The translations under genes and the position numbers were made by a program. 64,000 nucleotides of DNA from an uncultured Pelagibacteraceae bacterium (GTDB lineage Bacteria; Pseudomonadota; Alphaproteobacteria; Pelagibacterales; Pelagibacteraceae), in assembly GCA_902604575.1 (NCBI GenBank), contig CACKZH010000003.1, forward strand, positions 1 to 64,000, given 5' to 3'. Below, piece after piece: positions 6,885-16,064 of the stretch. The stretch's first letter is position 1. Each line of letters starts with the position of its first letter. The notes under the pieces were generated by a model. It was not told the DNA's origin and searched no databases. It was given only the letters and a program-made list of their open reading frames with translations.

Positions 6885-9575
6885 TTATCCAGTATTTTTC
6901 ATTGCTGCAGAAATACCTGCAATCGATGTCATTAAGGCATCTTCAAGAAATTTTTTATCTAAATTTTTATATTTTTTATTTGTTAATTTATTCATTACAT
7001 TTGCCTGAAGTATATTTAACATCTCTGTATAATTGTTTCTTATAAATAAAGACTTTCTAAATTCTTTTCTCTCTTTTACCACTTCTTTAGGGGTAATTTT
7101 ATTGTGCAATTTGACCAATGCCTCAAATTGAAATCTTAATTTTTTACCAATTCTCTTTAATGAGGCATCAGCTAAATTATTTTCATAAATAACTGATATT
7201 TCTGGATCAACTTTAGAAATTACCATATCCAAAATATCCATAGTTGATACGAAGTAAGGCCAATTTCTCTCCATATCAATCATTGTTCTTTTGAACTTTT
7301 TGATTGAACCATATCTCAATGCCTCAGTTGTCCCAAGCCAAGCAGGTAACATTAATCTAATTTGTGTCCATGCAAAAACCCAGGGGATTGCTCTTAAACT
7401 TTGGATGTTATCAACATTCTTTCTTTTGGTTGGTCTTGAACCAATCGCAAGCTTTCCAAGTGATTTATGAGGTGTAACTGTTTTGAAGTAACGAATAAAA
7501 TCCTCACTTTGATTTAAGTATTTTCTATATGAGGATGTTGAAATTTCTGACATTTTTTGAATCAAATCACGCCAATTTGATTTTGATCTTGGCGGCGGAT
7601 TTAAAGAAGCATCCATTACAGAGCCGATATAACTACAAAGGTTATATTCAGCTAAAGGTTTGTATCCATACTTTTGTTGAATCACCTCACCTTGATCAGT
7701 AATTCTTATTTTGCCATTAACTGTTCCTGAAGGTTGTGATTTTAAAGTAGCCTGAATAGGTCCTCCTCCTCTTCCTGGAGAGCCACCTCTACCATGGAAG
7801 AAAACAAGATCTATTCTATATTTTTTAGCTAAACTTCTAAGCTCCTCTTGAAGTTTATATTGATGCCAACTTGCAGATAATTTTCCAGCATCTTTACTGG
7901 AGTCTGAATATCCAATCATTACTTCCTGCTTTGAATTAATAATTTTTCTATACCATGAAAGTTTGAATAAATTTGTCATTACACCATTAGCATTTTTTAA
8001 ATCATCCAAAGTTTCAAAAAGTGGCACAACTCTTAATAAATTTTTGTTTTGTGCCTGCATTTGTAAAAAATAAACAGATAAAATATCAGATGCTGTTGAG
8101 GTCATTGATATTACATATGCACCTAAACACTCAATTGGTGTTTTCGCTATCTGTTTGAAAGTATTCCAAACTTCTTTATTTTCTTTATCTTTTATTTTTA
8201 TTTTATCTACAAAAAATTTTTTTTCTTTTATAGATTTATTTAATAATTTTACTTTTTCTATTTCATTTAAAGAAGAATATTTTATATTTTTTTTCTTTTT
8301 AAAAATTTCGTTTAAAAGTTTTTCATGTCTATCTGCCTCTTGTCTTATATCTAATCTTGCTAAATTAATTCCAAAGCATCTGACTCTTCTCATTAAATCT
8401 AATAGGTCTGCATTTGCAATATACTCTCCTTTATTTGCTTTTAATGATTTTCTTACTTCTCTTAATGGAAGAGTTATTTCATTTTTATTTTGAATTAATT
8501 TTTTTTCATCTAAATCTGCATCGTTATTTAAATGGTTTTCAATTAATTGATGGGTTAGTCTTACCTTATCCCTAATTGGTCTCAAATAAACTCTATAAGG
8601 TTCATAGCTATTTCCTGTTGCTCTTTTAATTTTTGTAGAGCATTCTTCCATGGATAAATCTTGTATCAATTTAGTAAGTTCTTTCTCATATAATTTTGCA
8701 GCTTGCCATCTAGAAAATAAAATTACCTTTTTTGTAACTTCAGCTGTTACATTAGGATTTCCATCTCTATCTCCACCCATCCATGATCCAAATTGAATTG
8801 GGTTAAAATCACGTGGCAAATCTTTATTCAAATTTTTTCTGAATATGTCGTTAAGTCTTTTATAAACTTTAGGAATAGTATCCCATAAACTATCCTCGAT
8901 AACAGCTAAACCCCACCTCGCTTCATCTAATGGAGATGGTTTAGTCCTTTTAAGTTCATCTGTTTTCCATATTATTGCAATTTCCGCGTAGAGCTTTCTA
9001 TCTAATTCTATAATCTTAGATGGATATTTTTTATAAAGATGTCTTTGCTCCATAATTTCAATTAAATTGACATATTTTTGAATTAAAGTTCTCCTTTTTA
9101 CTTCAGTAGGATGAGCGGTAAGGACAATGCCTATATCAAGTTTTGTGGCTTGTTCGTAAATTTTTTTATCTGGGATTTTTTTATTTTTAAATAAACTTTC
9201 TATTATATCTTCAATGAAAAGATTTTGACTTTTACTTTTAAAATATGGATTTTCAAATTCATTTAACTTTCTAGATGCATCTAATGACTCAGCTAAATTC
9301 ATTAAATTTAAAATATGTGAAAATGCTCTTGTTAATTTAAACGTATTTTTAGGAGAAAGTTTTTTTACTTCTTTCGAAATTTTTGAAAAAATTTTACTTT
9401 TATTTTTATCTGATAAAGTATTTTTTGATAATAATCTAAATTTTTCAACAATTTCAAAAAAGGCCAAACCTTCCTGATCTTTAATTACTCTTCCAAGAAA
9501 AGTTCCTAATAATCTAATATCTTCTCTTAAAAGTTTTGTTGGTATTCGCTCATAGTAAAGATCTCTTTTCTTCAT
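6885..9575 (-). CDS. ppc: phosphoenolpyruvate carboxylase
   Basis: This 896-residue enzyme is full length for bacterial PEPC. The catalytic His motif TAHPTEVKRRT lies near residue 153, GYSDSSKDAG follows, and the glycine-rich FHGRGGSPGRGGGP lies near 592. The C-terminus ends in the conserved NTG needed for activity. It carboxylates PEP to oxaloacetate, an anaplerotic step. The 5' end overlaps the SMP-30-like gene by 26 bases, an unusually long same-strand overlap. The cytosolic location is clear. Confidence 0.95.
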   Translation of the reverse strand: MKKRDLYYERIPTKLLREDIRLLGTFLGRVIKDQEGLAFFEIVEKFRLLSKNTLSDKNKSKIFSKISKEVKKLSPKNTFKLTRAFSHILNLMNLAESLDASRKLNEFENPYFKSKSQNLFIEDIIESLFKNKKIPDKKIYEQATKLDIGIVLTAHPTEVKRRTLIQKYVNLIEIMEQRHLYKKYPSKIIELDRKLYAEIAIIWKTDELKRTKPSPLDEARWGLAVIEDSLWDTIPKVYKRLNDIFRKNLNKDLPRDFNPIQFGSWMGGDRDGNPNVTAEVTKKVILFSRWQAAKLYEKELTKLIQDLSMEECSTKIKRATGNSYEPYRVYLRPIRDKVRLTHQLIENHLNNDADLDEKKLIQNKNEITLPLREVRKSLKANKGEYIANADLLDLMRRVRCFGINLARLDIRQEADRHEKLLNEIFKKKKNIKYSSLNEIEKVKLLNKSIKEKKFFVDKIKIKDKENKEVWNTFKQIAKTPIECLGAYVISMTSTASDILSVYFLQMQAQNKNLLRVVPLFETLDDLKNANGVMTNLFKLSWYRKIINSKQEVMIGYSDSSKDAGKLSASWHQYKLQEELRSLAKKYRIDLVFFHGRGGSPGRGGGPIQATLKSQPSGTVNGKIRITDQGEVIQQKYGYKPLAEYNLCSYIGSVMDASLNPPPRSKSNWRDLIQKMSEISTSSYRKYLNQSEDFIRYFKTVTPHKSLGKLAIGSRPTKRKNVDNIQSLRAIPWVFAWTQIRLMLPAWLGTTEALRYGSIKKFKRTMIDMERNWPYFVSTMDILDMVISKVDPEISVIYENNLADASLKRIGKKLRFQFEALVKLHNKITPKEVVKERKEFRKSLFIRNNYTEMLNILQANVMNKLTNKKYKNLDKKFLEDALMTSIAGISAAMKNTG

Positions 9576-10461
9576 TACTTATAATAAATTTTTTTTGTAA
9601 AACTCCTCTTGCATTTGTTTTTACACTAAAAAAGAATCCTGAATATCTAAATTTTCGCAGATCTGCTTTGCTCATCCCTTTTGTAGCTGTTGAAACATAA
9701 AGTTCTTTAGTATTTTTACCTCCAAATGCACAATTAGTTATATTTTTTGCAGGAAACTGTATTCTGTGAATTAATTTTGCTTTTTTATTAAAAACAGAAA
9801 TACAAGCACCATGGAAATGAGCTACCCATAAATTTTTATTTTTATCTAAAGTCATTCCATCTGGTGAACCTTCATCAGAAGATAATTTTTTAAATATTTT
9901 TTTTCTAACTATTTTATTATTTTTATTTATTTTAATTTTATAGATAGTTTTTTTGGGACTGTCTGTATGATAAAAATTATACTGATCAATAAACGCTGGT
10001 CCATTAGTAATTCTATAATTTTTATCAACTTTTATTAATTTAAAATTTTTATCTAATTTATATAAAGAACCTTTTTCAATTTTTCTTTCCAAGTTATCCA
10101 TGGTGCCAAACCAAAGATTTCCAGCAGGATCTGTTTTACCATCATTAATTCTATTTAGTTTTAAGTTTGGTTCTATCTTTATTGATTTTAAAATTTTTTT
10201 TGATTTTAAATTTTGAATTCTTAATTCTCCCTGGAGACCTAAAATAAAAATATAATCTTTGATGTGAGCGATAAAACCAATTTCTTTATTTACTTTAAAG
10301 ATTTTCTTTTTTTTATTTTTAATATTGAATGAGCAAATTTTCTTTTTTTTAATATCTACAAAATAAATTGAGTTATGTTCACTAACCCATAGCGTTCCTT
10401 CACCTAAAGTACATCTTAATTTCCAAAAAGGTTTTGGTTCTGATGTTTTTATTTTATTCAT
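9550..10461 (-). CDS. SMP-30/gluconolactonase/LRE family lactonase
   Basis: This 303-residue six-bladed propeller-type protein has the family metal-site motifs: LGEGTLW (Glu near residue 20), RINDGKTDPAGNLWFGTMD (Asn about 105) and GSPDGMTLD (Asp about 197). Members open sugar lactones to aldonic or aldaric acids using a divalent metal. It is co-transcribed (8-base overlap) with an enolase-superfamily enzyme resembling galactarolactone cycloisomerase, so its likely substrate is a sugar-acid lactone. The protein is very lysine-rich with many AAA codons, in keeping with the local AT bias. Confidence 0.82.
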   Translation of the reverse strand: MNKIKTSEPKPFWKLRCTLGEGTLWVSEHNSIYFVDIKKKKICSFNIKNKKKKIFKVNKEIGFIAHIKDYIFILGLQGELRIQNLKSKKILKSIKIEPNLKLNRINDGKTDPAGNLWFGTMDNLERKIEKGSLYKLDKNFKLIKVDKNYRITNGPAFIDQYNFYHTDSPKKTIYKIKINKNNKIVRKKIFKKLSSDEGSPDGMTLDKNKNLWVAHFHGACISVFNKKAKLIHRIQFPAKNITNCAFGGKNTKELYVSTATKGMSKADLRKFRYSGFFFSVKTNARGVLQKKFIISNEEKRSLL

Positions 10462-11626
10462 TTACTTCAAACTCTTTAATAAAATCTTCATTTGGGTTTA
10501 TACCAATACCTATATTATCTGTTACTGATGCAAAACCGTTATTGTTTTTAACTTGATCTAAAATTGAAAATTCTTCCTTTGGTAAATCTGTAACAAAAAT
10601 ATTTTTTTCTGTAGTATCGAACTCAAGCATAGATTTTGATGGAAATAACCCGCCAGGCATATCCGGTTGTGCTGTCAACAAATGTAGGTTAATTGCTATA
10701 CTAATTGCAGAGCCCCATACATGATTAATTACTGGGATAAAATTTGCTTGTGCTAATGCTGCGATTTTTAAATACTCCGTAATTCCACCTAGTCCACAAA
10801 CCTCTGGTTGAGCTATATCAATACATTTATTTGATATTAGTTTATTCCATCCATATTTGGTAAATTCAGCTTCTCCCCCTGCAATGCTAGTAGAGATTTT
10901 TTGTTTTAATTCTCTGTAGCCCTCATAATCTTCAGGAGCTACAGGTTCTTCAAACCAATAAATATCTAGTTCATCTAAACCTTTTCCAACATAAAGAGCA
11001 TCTTTCAAATTATAAGCGTGATTTGCATCAACCATTAATTTAAAATCTTTTCCAACAGAGTCTCTTACAGCTTGAACTAACTTTAAATCCTCTTTTGGAC
11101 CTAATCCAACTTTCATTTTCATAGCTTTAAAATTTTTTGATTTTATTTGCTTAGACTCTTCTTTGAACAAGGTGATCAATTCATCAACTGTTTTTTTTTG
11201 TAACATCATTCCATACCCATAAACAGGAATGTCGTTATTACATTTACCACCAACAAGTTGATAAAGAGGAGAGTTTGTCTTCTTTCCAAGAATATCCCAT
11301 AAAGCAATATCTAAACCTGATAATGCTTGAATTGGCATACCTTTTTGACCGCTATCTCTTAAAAGATTGTATACTTTTTGCCAGATATGTTCTTTATTTA
11401 AAGGATCTTCACCAATTACTAAAGGCTGTATAACTTTTTCAATAATAAACTTGTTTGCTAAAGCTATATTTCCAGGACCAAAACATTCACCCCAACCTGT
11501 TATTCCTTCGTCTGTTTGAACTTCAACAAGATGAGCTGTACGATGTTTGTAATATTGTTGTGAATAACCAAGTTCTTTTTCTAACTCATATCTAAGTACA
11601 TGACTTTTAATAGAAGTTATTTTCAC
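10454..11626 (-). CDS. enolase-superfamily enzyme, D-galactarolactone cycloisomerase-like
   Basis: This 390-residue mandelate racemase/muconate lactonizing-type protein contains GWGECFGP (about 45), ALSGLDIALWDI (about 101), KxK bases (Lys170/Lys172), metal ligands Asp200 (DANHAY), Glu226 (WFEEPV) and Glu252 (AGGEAEF), and His302 in NHVWGSAI. Motif wording and length resemble galactarolactone cycloisomerase of the oxidative hexuronate pathway; an acid-sugar dehydratase is the alternative. It lies between an FAH-family and an SMP-30 gene, consistent with hexuronate or aldarate breakdown. The exact substrate is inference. Confidence 0.8.
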   Translation of the reverse strand: MKITSIKSHVLRYELEKELGYSQQYYKHRTAHLVEVQTDEGITGWGECFGPGNIALANKFIIEKVIQPLVIGEDPLNKEHIWQKVYNLLRDSGQKGMPIQALSGLDIALWDILGKKTNSPLYQLVGGKCNNDIPVYGYGMMLQKKTVDELITLFKEESKQIKSKNFKAMKMKVGLGPKEDLKLVQAVRDSVGKDFKLMVDANHAYNLKDALYVGKGLDELDIYWFEEPVAPEDYEGYRELKQKISTSIAGGEAEFTKYGWNKLISNKCIDIAQPEVCGLGGITEYLKIAALAQANFIPVINHVWGSAISIAINLHLLTAQPDMPGGLFPSKSMLEFDTTEKNIFVTDLPKEEFSILDQVKNNNGFASVTDNIGIGINPNEDFIKEFEVNE

Positions 11627-11632
11627 AATTAA

Positions 11633-12475
11633 TTATAAAGCAACTACTTTAGAGTTTTGCTCTCCTAAATTTTCTATTGATAATTTCATAGTATCACCCG
11701 CTTTTAAGAATTGTTGAGGTTTCATTCCCATACCAACTCCTGGAGGTGTTCCTGTTGTAATTATATCACCTGCTTGAAGAGACATATATTTACTTAAATA
11801 AGAGACAATAACATCAACGTTAAATATCATTGTACTTGTATTACCTGTTTGCATTCTTTTTCCATTAACATCTAAACTCATCTTTAAGTTGTTAACATCT
11901 GCAATTTCATCTTTAGTAACAAAGTAAGGGCCGATTGGTCCATAAGTGTCGTGAGATTTTCCTTTAACCCATTGACCCATTTTTTCAATTTGCCATTCTC
12001 TTTCACTTACATCATTAACCAAACAATAACCTAAAATATGATCTTGAGCTTGGCTTTCAGAAATATGTTTTGTTTCTTTTCCTATAATAATTCCAAGTTC
12101 AACTTCCCAGTCTAATTTTTTAGATCCTGAAACTATTTCAACATCATCATTAGGTCCAACTATACAACTAGTAGCTTTCATAAAAACTATCGGTTCAGAA
12201 GGAACATCAGCTCCAGTTTCAGCAGCATGATCAGAATAATTTAATCCAATTGCAACAAATTTACCTGGCTTAGTAATACAAGATCCTATTCGATCACTTG
12301 CAGATAATTCTGGTAAAGAAGATAAATCAGCACTTTGTAATTTCGTAATAGTCTCAAAATTTAAATGATCAGGATTTAAATCTTTAACATGAGAACTAAT
12401 ATCTCTAATTTTACCATCCTCATCTAAAACACCAGGTTTTTCGTTGCCTTTATTTCCTACTCTTAATAATTTCAT
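11633..12475 (-). CDS. fumarylacetoacetate hydrolase family protein (diketo sugar-acid hydrolase or ureidoglycolate lyase-like)
   Basis: This 280-residue protein has the FAH C-terminal fold: GLNYSDHAAE (about 77), the metal ligands in DWEVELGIIIG (two Glu) and VNDVSERE (Asp), and TGTPPGVGMG near 242. Members cleave C-C bonds in beta-diketo acids. In non-phosphorylative fucose/rhamnose routes the same family hydrolyses 2,4-diketo-3-deoxy sugar acids after an SDR oxidises the keto-deoxy acid, and an SDR lies directly upstream here. That pairing is my basis for the sugar-acid assignment; automatic pipelines may call it ureidoglycolate lyase. Confidence 0.78.
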   Translation of the reverse strand: MKLLRVGNKGNEKPGVLDEDGKIRDISSHVKDLNPDHLNFETITKLQSADLSSLPELSASDRIGSCITKPGKFVAIGLNYSDHAAETGADVPSEPIVFMKATSCIVGPNDDVEIVSGSKKLDWEVELGIIIGKETKHISESQAQDHILGYCLVNDVSEREWQIEKMGQWVKGKSHDTYGPIGPYFVTKDEIADVNNLKMSLDVNGKRMQTGNTSTMIFNVDVIVSYLSKYMSLQAGDIITTGTPPGVGMGMKPQQFLKAGDTMKLSIENLGEQNSKVVAL

Positions 12476-12496
12476 ATTTATCCTTTTGTTGTTAAA

Positions 12497-13240
12497 TTAT
12501 ATTGAAATTCCACCATCAACATGAATTGTACTTCCTGTTGTAAATGTTGCATCATCGCTAGCTAAATAAACAGCCACAGCTGCTATTTCTTCTGCCGTAC
12601 CTAATCTTCCCATAGGTTGTCTTGCTATAAAATCTTTTTTTGCTTGAACGGGATCTGGGCTTTGATTTACCCTATCTTGCCAAGAAGGTGAATAAACTGT
12701 ACCTGGCGCAATTGAATTACATCTAATATTTTTTTTAACGAAATCTGCTGCAATCGCTTTTGTTAAACCAATCACCGCACCCTTTGTTGTTCCGTAAACA
12801 AATCTATTTGGAAAACCTTTAAAGCTAGATGCGCATGAAGATATATTAATAATACTTCCACCATTTTGTTTGATCATTAAAGGTAAAATAGCTTTGCACA
12901 TAAAGTACATCGACTTAACATTTACATTTGAAGAAAAATCCCAATCTTTTTCATCACATTCCAATATTGTTCCATGATGAACAAATCCAACAGCATTAAA
13001 TAAAACATCAACTTTATCTAAAGTTTTAGTAAATTCTAAAATTGCATTGTTGTCTGTCGAGTCTAACTTTTGCACTTTTATATCAGGATATTCTTTATTT
13101 AAATCAGCTAAAGTTTTATCATTTAAATCAGTTGCAGTGACATGAGCACCTTCTTTATGGAATGCTATTGCTGTTGCTTTTCCAATACCTTGGCCTGCTG
13201 CTGTTACGAGAATTTTTTTACCTTCTAATCTTCCACTCAT
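12497..13240 (-). CDS. SDR-family NAD(P)-dependent dehydrogenase, sugar-acid type
   Basis: This 247-residue classical short-chain dehydrogenase has the cofactor motif TAAGQGIGKA (about 12), the NAD-selecting Asp in ATDLND, the catalytic Ser in ISSCAS and YxxxK as YGTTK (about 154), and ends in HVDGG. Overall wording resembles 2-keto-3-deoxy-L-fuconate dehydrogenase and mammalian DHRS6/BDH2. It overlaps the HIBADH-type gene by 4 bases and is followed by the FAH-family gene, fitting a step that oxidises a keto-deoxy sugar acid before hydrolytic cleavage (inference). Confidence 0.82.
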   Translation of the reverse strand: MSGRLEGKKILVTAAGQGIGKATAIAFHKEGAHVTATDLNDKTLADLNKEYPDIKVQKLDSTDNNAILEFTKTLDKVDVLFNAVGFVHHGTILECDEKDWDFSSNVNVKSMYFMCKAILPLMIKQNGGSIINISSCASSFKGFPNRFVYGTTKGAVIGLTKAIAADFVKKNIRCNSIAPGTVYSPSWQDRVNQSPDPVQAKKDFIARQPMGRLGTAEEIAAVAVYLASDDATFTTGSTIHVDGGISI

Positions 13241-14106
13241 TTTTTATTTATCCTTTCGATTTCATTATAAAGTGAACTATGATCAGTGTTTCCATGACCA
13301 TTATCGACAAGGGTTTTATACATTTCTTTCACTAAATTTGAAATAGGTAAATGTGTATTATATGAATTTGCACACTCCAAAATGTTATTCATGTCTTTTA
13401 AATGGGTAGATGTTTTACCTTTTGGGGTAAAATCTTTATCTATCATTCTTCTTCCATGGGTTTGTAAAATTTTACTATCTGCCCAACCTCCAGAAAGAGC
13501 TTTAATTAATTTTACTGGGTCAGCTCCAGCTTTTTCACATAAAGTTATTGCCTCCGCAACCGCTCCTATTGTTACTCCTACTATAATTTGATTTGCTAAC
13601 TTTGAAACTTGTCCACTGCCAATTGGTCCAACTAAAGTTGGATTTCCCATAGCTTTTAAAATATTTATAGAGTTATCAAAAATACTTTGTTCTCCTCCAA
13701 CCATTATAGCTAAAGAGGCTTCCTCAGCTCCAATTGTTCCTCCTGACACTGGTGCATCTAAATAGTTTACATTTTTTGATTTTAGACTGTTTCCATATTT
13801 TGTTGCTGTCGTTGGTTTAACAGAACTCATATCAATAACTGTTGATCCAGATTTTAAATTGTCTAATAAATCTGAATTATTCATTATTGTATCAACAGCG
13901 TCATCATCTGTTAACATTGTAATAACAAAGTCATTATCTTTAACAACCTCACCTAATGTTCTTGATATTTCACCTCCAAACTCTTTCAAAGGTTCTGCTT
14001 TATTAATTGAACGATTGAATACTTTAAGTTTAAAACCTGATTTTATTAAATTTTTAGCCATTGGCAGGCCCATAAGACCTGTTCCAATAAAGCCTATTTT
14101 CATCAT
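13237..14106 (-). CDS. beta-hydroxyacid dehydrogenase (GarR/HIBADH family)
   Basis: This 289-residue protein shows the family order: Rossmann GFIGTGLMGLPMAKNL at the N-terminus, substrate motif DAPVSGGTIGAEE (about 118) and the catalytic Lys motif GSGQVSKLANQ (about 170). Family members reduce tartronate semialdehyde to glycerate or oxidise 3-hydroxyisobutyrate. In a sugar-acid operon containing dehydratases, tartronate semialdehyde reductase is the more attractive assignment, but no aldolase that would make this substrate was found in the window. Overlaps dctM-like by 4 bases. Confidence 0.82.
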   Translation of the reverse strand: MMKIGFIGTGLMGLPMAKNLIKSGFKLKVFNRSINKAEPLKEFGGEISRTLGEVVKDNDFVITMLTDDDAVDTIMNNSDLLDNLKSGSTVIDMSSVKPTTATKYGNSLKSKNVNYLDAPVSGGTIGAEEASLAIMVGGEQSIFDNSINILKAMGNPTLVGPIGSGQVSKLANQIIVGVTIGAVAEAITLCEKAGADPVKLIKALSGGWADSKILQTHGRRMIDKDFTPKGKTSTHLKDMNNILECANSYNTHLPISNLVKEMYKTLVDNGHGNTDHSSLYNEIERINKK

Positions 14107-15419
14107 GGTTTCGGTTTAAACTCGTGGAAGTTTTGTGTCATTGCTTCAGGGAAAAACATAACACAAGCTAATACAATTAACTGAATTACTATAAATGGAG
14201 CAAAACCTCTAAATATATCTGTTAATGAAATATGTGGAGGAGCAACTGATTTTAAATAGAAAGCGGCGGGTCCAAATGGTGGACTTAAAAATGAAACTTG
14301 CATGTTTACACAAAATAATATTCCAAACCAAATTGGATCAAATCCAAGAGCTATAACTATTGGTAAAAATACTGGCATTGCTAACAATACGATTCCAACC
14401 CAATCCATAAATGCTCCCATTATTAAGAACATTATCTGCATCATAAAAATTAAATACATTGGTTTTAAATCATAAGCCAAAATAGTTTCTGCTACATATT
14501 TTGGACCACCAGCAAGAGAATAAGCGCCCGCTAAAACTGTTGCACCAAAAGTAATTGTTAAAATAGTTCCTGAAGCTTTAAATGTTCTGGTTAATGCATC
14601 TTTAAACAAGAACCATGTTAATTCTTTTCTAGCAAAAATTATAATTAATGTAGCAACAACACCCATACCAGCAGCTTCTGTAATACCTGTTATTCCTGAA
14701 TAGATTGAACCTAAAACAATTATCACTATTCCAATTGGTGGCAAAAGACCTGGTAGATAAGAAATTTTTTCTTTTAAAGTTAATGGCGGCTCATCACTTA
14801 ATGGTGCAAGATGTGGTTGCAATCTTGTTCTAATTAAAATGTAAGTGATTATCAAACCTGAAATCATCAAACCTGGAACTATTGCTTCTTGAAATAACAT
14901 TGTAATTGAAGTTTCTGTTGTCAATCCATAGATAATTAAAACAATAGAAGGAGGTATCATGGTTCCTAATGAACCTGATGCACAGATAATACCAATCGAC
15001 ATATCTTGATCATATTTTAATCTCAACATTTGAGGAAGAGCAATCAATCCTAATAAAACTATTTCTCCTCCAATAATTCCACTCATAGCAGCCATAATTG
15101 TTGCCATGATGGCAGTTACAACACCTACTCCTCCTCTAGTTTTTCTTAGCCACGCATTCAAGGCATCATATAAATCTCTAGCTATGTTCGAGCGTTCAAG
15201 CAAGGAGGCCATAAATATAAATAATGGCACCGACAAAAAAGAATAAGTAACAACTAAAGAATAATATCTTGAAAGTAAAATCCCTAAAGCATGTTCACCT
15301 ATATATAAAAATACAAGTACTGCCCCCATAAAACCTGAGGCAAAACCCATTGGAACACCAATAGATATGAGAATTAATAACCCAACTATAAGTATTATTG
15401 AAAGTGATCCTATTTCCAT
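14103..15419 (-). CDS. dctM: TRAP transporter large permease (DctM)
   Basis: This 438-residue, multi-helix integral membrane protein has the DctM signature segments: GVPMGFASGFMG near the N-terminus, AAMSGIIGGEI, GSLGTMIPPSIVLIIYG and CVNMQVSFLSPPFGPAAFYL. It forms the ion-coupled channel of a tripartite periplasmic transporter. It follows the small permease with one base between the genes and is followed by the GarR-like gene with a 4-base overlap, tying the transporter to the sugar-acid enzymes. The likely cargo is an organic or sugar acid. Confidence 0.93.
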   Translation of the reverse strand: MEIGSLSIILIVGLLILISIGVPMGFASGFMGAVLVFLYIGEHALGILLSRYYSLVVTYSFLSVPLFIFMASLLERSNIARDLYDALNAWLRKTRGGVGVVTAIMATIMAAMSGIIGGEIVLLGLIALPQMLRLKYDQDMSIGIICASGSLGTMIPPSIVLIIYGLTTETSITMLFQEAIVPGLMISGLIITYILIRTRLQPHLAPLSDEPPLTLKEKISYLPGLLPPIGIVIIVLGSIYSGITGITEAAGMGVVATLIIIFARKELTWFLFKDALTRTFKASGTILTITFGATVLAGAYSLAGGPKYVAETILAYDLKPMYLIFMMQIMFLIMGAFMDWVGIVLLAMPVFLPIVIALGFDPIWFGILFCVNMQVSFLSPPFGPAAFYLKSVAPPHISLTDIFRGFAPFIVIQLIVLACVMFFPEAMTQNFHEFKPKP

Positions 15420-15420
15420 T

Positions 15421-15990
15421 TTATTTTAATTCTTTAGATGGGTCGTATTGTTTTTGCTTAGGATTTCTCCAATCAATTATTAAATTATTTACAGATTGAA
15501 CAGCAATAAGAAATACACATATAAGTGTAAGTGGCTTCATAGTTGCAGGAATTGGTGGATCCCAATAAGTAGCAAATCTTTCCCAATTTATAAATGATCT
15601 GTATGCATCTTCCATACCTCCATAAATCACAGCTGCTGCAAAAAGAACAATAATGATAGTACTTATTAGATCAAAAATTCTTTGTGTTGGTCTACCGACC
15701 CAATCGTATAATAATACTATTCTAATATGGCTTCTTAATCTTGTAGCATATATTCCACCAACTAAGTAACAAACACCAGCTAACCATAAACATAGTTCAT
15801 TTGCCCATAATGTTGGTTTAAAAACAACATACCTCATAAAAATTTCGTACATCATTACAAGTACTATTATTGGGATTAAATATTTTACAGTGTGGCTTAG
15901 AAATAAAGAAACTCTATCAATCCAATTAATTGGGAAATCATCTTTACTTGCAACTTTTTCATTTTGCTCTTGCAATTCTTTATCAAGCAT
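15421..15990 (-). CDS. dctQ: TRAP transporter small permease (DctQ)
   Basis: This 189-residue protein has four predicted membrane helices and the typical DctQ segment WANELCLWLAGVCYLVGGIYA, followed by the short R-rich loop RLRSHIRI. It partners DctM in the membrane. The gene lies between the binding-protein gene and dctM. A 74-base gap on its 5' side carries a perfect GNRA-capped hairpin (see separate entry), which probably sets a lower expression level than for the binding protein. Confidence 0.9.
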   Translation of the reverse strand: MLDKELQEQNEKVASKDDFPINWIDRVSLFLSHTVKYLIPIIVLVMMYEIFMRYVVFKPTLWANELCLWLAGVCYLVGGIYATRLRSHIRIVLLYDWVGRPTQRIFDLISTIIIVLFAAAVIYGGMEDAYRSFINWERFATYWDPPIPATMKPLTLICVFLIAVQSVNNLIIDWRNPKQKQYDPSKELK

Positions 15991-16018
15991 AAGCTAAAAA
16001 ATTCTTTTTATTTTATTA

Positions 16019-16040
16019 GAAGGGCCTTTTCAGGCCCTTC
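16019..16040 (-). promoter_or_regulatory. GNRA-capped intercistronic hairpin between dctP and dctQ
   Basis: A perfect 9-bp inverted repeat, read on the transcribed strand as GAAGGGCCT-GAAA-AGGCCCTTC, begins 24 bases after the dctP stop. The GAAA loop is a GNRA tetraloop in the sense orientation only. No U-run follows, so it is probably an mRNA 3'-end stabiliser or partial terminator that allows more binding protein than permease to be made. A matching arrangement follows the betaine-binding protein gene at 54671. Confidence 0.8.
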
Positions 16041-16064
16041 AAGATTTTATTAAGTGCTTCTTAT

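Noticed and set aside
8155-8493. 112-residue plus-strand ORF opposite ppc
   Set aside because: It is a low-complexity Phe/Ser-rich antisense shadow of the conserved ppc coding sequence.
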